A DNA stretch of 64,000 nucleotides, from the NCBI RefSeq assembly GCF_042453785.1, contig NC_091664.1:29188501-29252500 (forward strand), in the 5' to 3' direction. The position numbers and the translations under genes were made by a program. The notes beneath the pieces are model-generated. The model was given only the letters and a program-made list of their open reading frames with translations. It did no database searches and was not told the DNA's origin. Numbering within the stretch: the first letter of the stretch is position 1; each line of letters begins with the position of its first letter. This document shows positions 55,867 to 64,000 of the stretch, one piece after another. The stretch comes from Malus domestica (taxonomy: Eukaryota; Streptophyta; Magnoliopsida; Rosales; Rosaceae).

Positions 55867-58213
55867 ATGGGATCGGATTCCGAAACAGCGTCGCTAAAAA
55901 TTCCTATCATTGATTTCACAAATACTGGCAGTGGCACCACGCCCGACCAAGTAAGACATGCACTTGAAGAGTACGGTTGTTTCGTGGCGGCGTATGACGG
56001 AGTTCCGGCTCAACTTGTTGACAAGGTGATGGCCCAGTCGAAGGATCTGTTTGATCTGCCCACAGAAACCAAACTCAGCCACACTGGCGACGACGTACTC
56101 CGTGGATATATTGGACCAAGTCCTAGGCTTCCTTACTCCGAGACCTTCGCGATTAGTCATGCTACAAGCTTCCAAGATGTGCAGAATTTCATGAACCTCG
56201 TGTGGCCTGCTGGCAAAGATAACTTCTGGTAACATTAATCAAATCAATATATTATCGTTCGTGTTAATTTCTTATCACATATTTTACAGACATTCGCGTG
56301 AAACATGTATGTGTATATATATAATTATTTTGGTTCGTTCGTGTATATGTGACATAATATGGTTTTGAATTTGTTTGACTTCTATCTTCGGTTTAATTAC
56401 TTTTTTTTTAATAATAAATGTGTGTAATATATGCATGTACATGTGCAGTGAAACTACTCACAGTTATGTGAAGTTGATAGAAGAGTTGGGTGAACGGGTG
56501 ATGCGATTGTTGTTCGAAAGCTATGGTGTTGCAGCGAAGCACTATGAGTCCTTTGCTGCTTTCAATGACCACATTTTTCGATTAATCAAGTATAGAGAAA
56601 TGAAAGACATCGACATCACTGGTACTAGTGTTTGGTTTCCAAGCCACACCGACGCAAGCTTCATATCAATACTTTTCCAGCACCAAATTGGCGGTTTAGA
56701 AATCGAATCCAAGGATGGAACCTTTGTGGGTATTGACGCCTCACCTTGCCACTTCATAGTCTTCGCAGGAGATATGTTGCAGGTAAGCATGAGTTGATTG
56801 AAGAATAATGTTAGGGAGATCAAATTTGTAACTCAAATGATGTGTCACAAATAAGAAATAAGCACGTTAATCAACATTTAAGCAATAATTCAATTATCAA
56901 CATCCATATTATTTGGTTTACAAAACTTGGTTTAGAAATTTGATCTCCCTAACATTATAAGGGCCAAATTAGATATTTCTTTAAAGGGTGTGATATCCAC
57001 ACACTCTTTTTTATTTCTCACACACCTTTCTAATTTTCAACTGTCAGATCAGATGGATTGAAGAAGATCAAATGACAGAAATTAAAAATGGTATATGGAT
57101 AACACCCCAAATGAAAAAGACTAACGCTACGCTTACCACATTTGTCATATCACATTTGTACAATCTCTCTAATAAAAGTACAGATAACACCCCGAATGAA
57201 AAAGACTAACGCTACACTTACCACATTTGTCATATCACATTTGTACAATCTCTCTAATAAAAGTACGGCTCACCAACATATATGAGTTTCATCTCTATTA
57301 AAAAGATGATATTAAAGTGATATGGAAAAAGTAGTAAGAGTAATATTTTTGAATAAAAATGACCTATGTGGATGATATCATTATGACATCTATGTAAGAG
57401 CTTAGCTCACGAGAACATCCTCTTGAAAAAAGAAAAGAATTTATATGGAAAAGGATCACCACCACATTGCATCCATGTCCAATAATATTGTCATATGCAA
57501 GTTTTTCTTCACTTGACAATGTATGATTGGGTCGGAACTTCACATGGCGGTGAATCCATTCCATGTATGTTGCCCTCTTAAAACTGAGTACCAACTAGAT
57601 CGGTGTGATTGCAAAATATAATTAAAAATAAATAAAAAAGACTATTTACAGATTAATTAAAATGACTGATGGTGAACAATTGGTAACTTTAAAGTTGCTT
57701 AAAGTTGTTTTGTAGACTTTTTTTTTGGACATATGATATTCGTTATATTAAGGAGATGAAAGAAGTAGACTAAATCTCATAATAAACTAATAATAATATG
57801 ATTTAAATTCGCATGTTGTAAACTTTTAATAGACAGAGCAAACTCATATATATACGCTCCTAAACCATGCCCCGCCTTCACACTTCAACATCCTAAATCA
57901 TGAGTATTAAAACTTATAGCGTATATTATTCATTAATTAATTACAAATGATTGATTAATTTGTTAATAATCAGATTTGGAGTAATAACAGAATAAAAGCT
58001 TGCAACCATCGCGTCAGGATTTGGGACGTGAATGTGGAAAGGTGCTCGGTGGGAATTTTCATATTCAACAGGGGAAAGATACAAGTACCAGAAGAAGTAA
58101 CTGATGAGAAGAACCCATTGTGCTACAAACCATGCGATGGTCTTGGCTATATTGCTTTTGCTTTCTCCAACCTGGATTTGACCGGTCGTGTCAAGGCCTA
58201 CTGTGGTATCTAA
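55867..58213 (+). CDS. AOP1: AOP-type 2-oxoglutarate/Fe(II) dioxygenase, copy B, 311 aa
   Basis: Exons 55867-56228 (362 bp), 56449-56782 (334) and 57974-58213 (240), same splice sites as copy A. Intron 2 is 1191 bp and retains the intact target site of the copy-A retrotransposon. Iron ligands in FPSHTDASF and CNHRV, RxS as RCS. Differences from copy A: S to T in IDFTNTGS, D to G in GSGTT, R to G in YDGVPAQ. Exons 2 and 3 encode identical protein. With its shorter intron, this copy is the better candidate for normal expression. Substrate unknown; the family belongs to plant DOXC dioxygenases. Confidence 0.9.
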
Positions 58214-59659
58214 TACTAATGCCACCATGAATTGATCTTTATATATGTATTTTCTCCCATGATTAGTAAATAAAAGTTGTGCATGCCATGAGTTATGTGA
58301 TATAATTGATATTTTACGCCCCACCTTGAACGGACGGGTAACAAATCACCTTGTGTAATTAAGATATTTTGAATTCAAAAAATGAGGCTAATTAATTTGT
58401 GTACGATATTTCTTTGTTGAATGATACTTTTGTCTACGCTATAATTGTTCCTTGGTCTTAATTTGGATAATAATAAAGGAAATGTACGGTCCTAATTATA
58501 ATATTTGTATAATAAAGAAACATTTATCACAATTGAATGGACATAAGTTTTGTACTTCTTTAATTATCTTGTAAATTAAGGGCTAACTTCCGTAAAATGA
58601 TAGAGGGTTGGGGAGAAAATAGATCTTAAGGGTAAAGTTTAAAACGTAAGCCAACATTTTTTAAATTTTCTATCCATTTAAACATAAATGGATTGTTCAT
58701 TATTAACTACACGTGGTTTATGCCATTTAGTATTACAAGCTAATAGTACTCCTTTCTACTTGTAAGTGAGAGATCTTATATTTGATTTTCACTAAAAGCA
58801 AATTCCCCTTTTATGTAGATAATATCATTTGTTAAAAAAAAATACACTCGATCGGTTTGAAGTCAATACTTATCAAAAGAAACACAACCGTAAATGCATT
58901 TATTAAAAACAGTAAAAGAGAAATATCACTTCTTAAAAAAAAAAAATGATGAATAGTTTTATTTAATTTGTTTTCGTTGAGAAGTAATAATTAATCAAAA
59001 CATGATTTGAGAGACACAACACAAAGTTAGAGTGTTCTAATAAATTAACATTTAGTTGCACTACAAGTAATGTAAGCAAAGGTTAGTATTTCTTTGTCAC
59101 CAATTAAAGAATAGTTTGCATTGCTTACTTTTTTAGTCACCACAATATCAAAGTAGTGTGGTTTACTCCTTGGGCCACCAGTATCAGTGACAATTGCAGC
59201 GCAATTCTTTAACTATTATACATTATTTTTTGCTAAATAAAACAAATAGCAACTCTAGTGATAATATTATCTATATTAACTAGGGCTGGAAAAAAAATCC
59301 CAAAAATCCCAAACCAAACCAAAAAAATCCCGATCCCAAACCGAAATTTTCGGTATGGGATTCGTTATTGCATCTCCATTTTTCGGTATTCCCATACCAA
59401 ACCGAAAAAAAAAAATATATATATATATATTATTTTTTAATTATAAGAGAATTATTTCAACCGTTGATTATTTTGGATTTAATCTGTGCCGTTGATTTGT
59501 TTTTAGGTCATATCCAAATGGTACTCTTTCTTTCCTTTCATTTGTTTCCTCCATCCATCGAAGTGATCTGAGTCTAACTGTCTACCACCACCGGCCCTCA
59601 TCTCTCATCTAGAAGTGATCTGACTGTCTACCACCACCGGCCTACCACCACACAGCCAC

Positions 59660-59667
<8 letters not shown>

Positions 59668-59692
<25 letters not shown>
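59668..59692 (+). repeat. CT microsatellite in the hAT-type element
   Basis: ctctctctctctctctctct continuing to about 59692; resembles a 5' leader of a captured gene. Confidence 0.7.
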
Positions 59693-59695
<3 letters not shown>

Positions 59696-60180
59696 GCTCT
59701 ACCTCCAAATATTTCGCTCACTTTCGCTCCCGCTCTCTCTCTCTCTAGAAGCCGAAAAATACATTCACCAGTAAGCGCTCTCTCTATCTCCATATCTCTT
59801 AGCTAACTCTGGTTAGCAACATTTCTAGGTTTTTGAAATTTTTGCATACTTACAATTTGCCCCGCGATCCTGGGTAATTTTATTCTAGCTCCGTGCCTTC
59901 TTCGAATTCTTATTTTCTAAGCTTTATTTTGGCTATTTGGTCCTCCAGCTCTGGTTCTCCGATCATGCATTTACTTAGATTTGTAATTTTTGTTTTGTTT
60001 GGGGTTATCATTTTTGGATTTTTTGTATTTTATGTATATGTTTGGATTTTGGTTGATTTTATTGTGCACTGTGAAACTAACAAATTGATGGGAAACTCAC
60101 TGATTATTCCGTCTAACTAACTTTAAAATTGATGTATATTTTACAGCTGTTGGATATTAATCACTTACTTTCTGATGCAG

Positions 60181-60233
60181 GATGTTGATCCAAGTATTCG
60201 AGCTGAAGTGTGGCCGTTTCTTCTTGGAGTGTA
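60181..60233 (+). pseudogene. Captured exon of a TBC/Rab-GAP gene
   Basis: Preceded by an acceptor (tctgatgcag) and a T-rich tract. Reads DVDPSIRAEVWPFLLGV, which matches the start of the TBC domain of plant Rab-GAP proteins (consensus recalled as GVDPSIRAEVWPFLLGVY). A GTAACT-type donor follows within a few bases. Frame ends soon after; fragment only. Gene capture by a hAT-type element is the simplest explanation. Confidence 0.7.
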
Positions 60234-60576
60234 ACTGTGTAAGTATTTTCATATCTATGCGATTGCTTTAATGCTTCAAGTTTTGTATGTGTTTTATGAA
60301 AATTAGTTAGTATATGATTTTCAAATTTTCACCCTGAACCTACACTACGTACATATTTGCTCTCCTAATTTAGAAACAAGCTGGATTTTATTTGCTTTCT
60401 AGTTCAAATACACGATATATGCTCCGATTTTTGAATGCTATGTTGAATGCTCAGATGTTTCTATGTTGAATGCTCAGATTTTTCTATGCTCAAATTATTG
60501 ATTGGAATTTGGATATATGCTGAACTGTGGTTGTGATATATATTGATGTGCATTGTTATGTTATTTGTTAGGTAGG

Positions 60577-60819
60577 ATAGACGGGTCTAGTAGCCAATCT
60601 AGTACACATATGGTCTCGGTATTAGGAAAACGAAAACAAACCCAACCTAGTGGTACCCTTCAACTAGGCACTCCCTCACCTCAAGATTATTTGCATAATG
60701 ATTATTATGTAGATTCTTGGGAGGATGATCCGGATATGGAGGAGGATATTGCATTAGAACAAATAGAAGAAGAGGGGGAAGAGGGGGGGAAGAGGGGGAA
60801 GAGGAGGAAGAGGAAGTAG
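60577..60819 (+). pseudogene. Unidentified open fragment inside the hAT-type element
   Basis: After an acceptor-like ttatttgttag, the frame reads IDGSSSQSSTHMVSVLGKRK, then a Pro/Gly-rich part (TPSPQDYLHNDYYVDSW) and an acidic/basic tail. May be the end of a host gene or of a transposase. Not recognised. Confidence 0.35.
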
Positions 60820-61327
60820 AAGTAGTGAGACAATTGGATTTGGTACTTAATTTATTTTTATTCATGCATGTGTGGTAGAAATTAAATAGGTAGATGCTAT
60901 TGTGCATAGATTGGAAAATTGCTTTAAAATAGATTTGTACACAGATTTGACATGTTCTACTTCACTATTGCTACATCTACTCAGTTGCTCATTTAATCCT
61001 ACAGCAGCAGCTGCTCAAAATTGTTTTTTGTTGAATCAGGTTAAGCCCATATGGGCTATGGGCTGTTGAATTGACTACACAATTGGACATATTCATTACT
61101 GGGCTGGGTGGACAAATTCTGGGCATGGCCCAATATTGGCTTTTTGTCCAAAAGCCCAAAACATTTCGGGATTCCCGATTTGTCCCGAAATCCCGAAACT
61201 ATTTCGGGATTCCCGAAAATTTGGTTTGGGATCGGTATTGAAATTGTGATTCCCAAAAATTTTGGTTTGGAAATCGGGACAAGGGTTTCGGTATGGGATC
61301 CCATACTGAACCGCCCCTAATATTAAC

Positions 61328-61525
61328 CACCATGGGATGATTCAATGGTTGGAGATGAATTTCAAGTATGTATTTCACACGACACTTTTTGGTTCGATTT
61401 CTAGCGCTAGTGAATCATATGATGGTGGTCATGAGAGACTGAAATGTCTCTGTGAGTCTTCTCGATCCCTGAAAGGGTGGACTGCCGTGGAAAAGCCATT
61501 AGCTAATCTCATAAGAAAAAAAAAA
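61328..61525 (+). mobile_element. SINE, sister of 46210-46411
   Basis: Contains ggatgattcaatggttggag and an intact B box ggttcgatttc, ends gaaaaaaaaa followed by tgataatattatctat. Its left boundary was split by the hAT-type insertion. Confidence 0.7.
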
Positions 61526-61964
61526 TGATAATATTATCTATTTTACTAACGATAGATTTGTTTTGTAGAATATCTTTGTTAATTTTGAATTTTGGTAATT
61601 AGAGTCGTCAACTTGCAGCGGTCCGTAGTATGTTGAAGCAGTTGGTAGGCAGTTAAAATGTTCCCAGTTTACTCCTTCGTAGGCACAACGAAAGTTGAAC
61701 TAATTGTTGAACTTTGCAGTGATTTAGTAACATTGTCTTCAGGTTCTAAAACCCAAGGATGAAACTTTTTTCTTTCTCGGCCGTAATTGCTTTGGCGCAT
61801 AAGTTAGCAGCGCATTCAACACCACCACCACCTCCATTCTACTCACCCAATCGAGCTCAGTTGCGAGTTGACATGCCTGTATTCATAAAAATGACGTATA
61901 TTCTTTGATTTTCCCTTTCTAAAGAACATGGGCTTGTGTGTAAGTGACAATTGGGTGACGACAA

Positions 61965-62133
61965 TTTTTTTTTTTTTGAACAAATAATATTATTTACACT
62001 AAGAGAGATGGAGTAAGCTTAAGCCTCATAATGAGCTAACAGTAATGTGGTTCAAATTCACCTTTGGCGAGAATCGAACCTAAGACCTCTCACTTACAAG
62101 TGAAGAGGAATATCAATAGACCATAGTACTAAG
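61965..62133 (-). mobile_element. tRNA-derived SINE, sister of 46928-47093
   Basis: Minus strand shows B box ggttcgattctcgcc and the A-box-like stretch tggtctattgat; poly-T at 61965-61978 is its tail. Confidence 0.65.
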
Positions 62134-62507
62134 TGACGAACATGACATTTTGATGATGAAGAAAAACTGAAATAATTTATGCACGCTTATTTTTTTAGCA
62201 CCCTATTAATTTATGTTCTTTGAAAAAAATGGGGATGTGAAAATCATTTAGTCTCGAAGAAACATGGTTTTGTTCTTTTGTTTCAATATTATGTTGTTAT
62301 TTAAAATTTTCAGTGAGTGATGAAGTAAGGCTTGGATGGAGGTGAGGAGTGGAGGAATTGTCGCCAGTGGGACTGCGCGTCTGGCGAGTGGTTTTCCAGT
62401 GCTGGCTGTGGTTGGGCTCCTTTTTGGGCCGGGGTTTGTATCACTTATTTTATTTTATAACAAGTCAGCCGCAAATAAAGTTGAAAATAAATGTCTATAT
62501 TCGTTTA

Positions 62508-62640
62508 AGGAAAATTAATAAAAAAAGATTTGAAAACTTTGAATTTTAACAATAAGGACAAAATAACGAATAAAGTGAATAGTATCATGATGGACTTTTT
62601 AGTATAAAAATATGATTTTTCGTTAAAGCTTGTTAATATT
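62508..62640 (-). repeat. Dispersed repeat, TTAACGAAAAA family, copy B
   Basis: Counterpart of 47466-47606, with a short deletion near its right end (cgttaaagcttg). Confidence 0.5.
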
Positions 62641-63245
62641 AAAGTTGACACACATGTTGTACGGTAAGGGAGTAGAAATTTATTTTCCTCCAAATTTGCC
62701 GCCTCCAGTCTCCTACTACCACTTTTCTCTTTTTCTCCTTTTATAAAGAAATCAAGAAAAAATGTTGACCGACTTAAATGTGATCGTTCATATAGGAGGA
62801 AATTGAAGGGAAATTAAATTTTGAGAGAAAAGAATCCTACTCCATACAATAAGTTGAATGTATAAGATTTGAACAACTTTTCTATCAAAAAATCATCCAC
62901 ATATAACATTATAATTGAATTTGGTTTTATAAAGATAGATGATGAGGTCTCTTTTTTCTTACTTTCCGATCCGCTAAGTCTTACTAAACCCTAGTTCATA
63001 TCAGACTAGGATTGGAAGGATGTAGAATTAATTAGCGAGATATAAAACCTTTTTTTTGTGAGAAACAGAATACAGTCCCATTCCTTGCAGGCTTAGGAAA
63101 CCTAAGCCTCCTCGACTTAGAATTTAGGGACATAAGCTAGCTATATATATGTACATTACAAGTTACTAGAGTTTGTATACCGATCTCCGTTAACCAATTA
63201 AATTCTCCGATCCATATATTATTGGTTGATTGATATCCAATAATC

Positions 63246-64000
63246 ATGCAGCCATCGTCCAGCGAGATATGTATACACCATTTTGATAGCCGGGTGTGGG
63301 TGAACGACGATGCATACCACAGAGAGATGATGATTAGGAAGGGGCAGGAAGGCTTGGTTATGATCAGATTAAGGAACTACAAAACAACAGGAAGAGGTTG
63401 GATTAACGAAGACGAAGGCTGGCCGATTAACGAAGACGAAGGAGAAGAAGACAACGAAGATGAAGAAGAAGAAGACAACTAAGATGAAGAAGAAGAAGAA
63501 GAAGAAACAACTGGTGGTGCACCGATAGTTAGAGGCTTTCGTTTTGTACAACGTGACAGCCCTGAAAAATTAGTAACGGTGAGCCTATGCTCTTTCAAAC
63601 TAACATATTCAGCAGAGCGCATTGCTAGGGATCTTACAGATCTTCAAGTCCCAGAAGAAGAACAACCAAATATTATCGCCAAAGTGTTTCAGTTGATTGA
63701 CGAACAGGACGTCGTCCCCTTCCAGACTATTGAAGTCGACATGGAGGACTTCACTGCGCATTTGAGACGCCGTCACCCAGTTGTACCTAGTAGGATTAGT
63801 GAGACTAAAATCAAGTATCTTCCTGCAACTAAATCATCCATCGACGGTTTGGAGAAAGTGAGATTACTTGATCTCCAAGGCCTGTTAAAAAAAGGAGCAG
63901 CAGCTAATGATACAACGTCGCTGTTCTGCGTTATTTGCACGGAGGGATTTTTCAACGTTGACGGCCAAGGTCATGATCACGTTGATGATGATCAAAGTCC
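63246..64000 (+). pseudogene. RING-H2 protein copy B, nonsense mutation in acidic block, truncated by window
   Basis: Starts at ATG 63246 (MQPSSSEICIHHF). The frame stops at TAA 63480-63482, where copy A has GAA in the acidic repeat, a single G to T change. After the stop the same frame stays open to the window end and still encodes the pre-RING region and the first zinc pair (CVICTEGFF, versus CVICMEGFF in copy A). The acidic block is also shortened in frame. Divergence from copy A is visibly higher than in the AOP genes. A predicted product would be only 78 aa with no RING. Downstream re-initiation cannot be excluded. Confidence 0.82.

Larger units (their letters stand above)
59281..61319 (+). 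mobile_element. Non-autonomous hAT-type element with captured gene fragment, 2039 bp
   Basis: 8-bp TSD atattaac at 59273-59280 and 61320-61327; copy A has the empty site (tctatattaaccaccacggg near 46205-46224). Ends tagggctgg and ccgccccta are imperfect inverted repeats of the hAT kind. Sub-terminal regions carry repeated cccaaaccaaacc and tttcgggattcccgaa units. No transposase domain seen. Contains a TBC-domain exon (60181-60233) and an 81-codon-plus open stretch (60577-60819). Confidence 0.82.
58214..63245. other. Gap between AOP copy B and RING copy B
   Basis: Corresponds to 45141-48210 plus the hAT-type insertion (59281-61319). Holds SINE sisters at 61328-61525 and 61965-62133, a TTAACGAAAAA repeat (62508-62640) and RING upstream sequence. 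A roughly 80-bp stretch present in copy A (after ccctttctaaa near 46807) is missing here. No gene exons apart from the captured TBC fragment. Confidence 0.55.
51987..64000 (+). repeat. Segmental duplication, copy B (continues past window end)
   Basis: Same order and orientation as copy A: TRAPPC6, AOP, RING. The left junction at about 51987 lies in TRAPPC6 intron 3. Copy-specific addition: the hAT-type element at 59281-61319. Confidence 0.92.

Noticed and set aside
1-64000. Bacterial-type operons, riboswitches or defence islands
   Set aside because: Introns, SINEs, LTR retrotransposon and plant gene families show nuclear plant DNA.

Overview
The window is plant nuclear DNA from a eudicot. 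Coding exons are split by GT-AG introns, the background is AT-rich, and there are many small dispersed repeats, tRNA-derived SINEs, a hAT-type element and a complete Ty3/gypsy (Tat-lineage) LTR retrotransposon. The gene families and repeat types suggest Rosaceae, perhaps the apple/pear group. That placement is inference from recognition and not proof.

Region 1 (1-21062) is a tandem array of three FRIGIDA-like (FRL5-type) genes, all on the minus strand. Each has a long coiled-coil first exon ending in half a FRIGIDA domain, a second exon carrying another half-domain, a 173-bp third exon, and a fast-evolving repeat-rich last exon. Gaps between them hold MITE-like elements.

Region 2 (about 24688 to at least 48971, and about 51987-64000) is a direct tandem segmental duplication of one block: TRAPPC6 (minus), an AOP-type 2-oxoglutarate dioxygenase (plus), and a RING-H2 protein (plus). 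Copy A has gained a 12471-bp Tat-lineage retrotransposon inside AOP intron 2 and a 1.6-kb TIR-like element. Copy B has gained a 2.0-kb hAT-type element that carries what looks like a captured exon of a TBC/Rab-GAP gene. Each copy shows the empty site for the other's insertions, so target-site duplications and event order can be read directly. Copy B of TRAPPC6 has lost its last exon at the duplication edge, and copy B of the RING gene has a one-base nonsense change. Both AOP copies keep intact coding exons.

The retrotransposon is young: its two 513-bp LTRs look identical. It is in antisense to AOP. It has gag and pol in one frame separated by a single TAA, a dual RNase H, an integrase, tandem-repeat arrays in its 3' region, and an intact antisense ORF (34533-35207) with its own TATA-like box and AATAAA signal. 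The U3 carries three CCAAT plus G-box/ABRE modules. The antisense gene and the LTR regulatory array are the most unusual features here.
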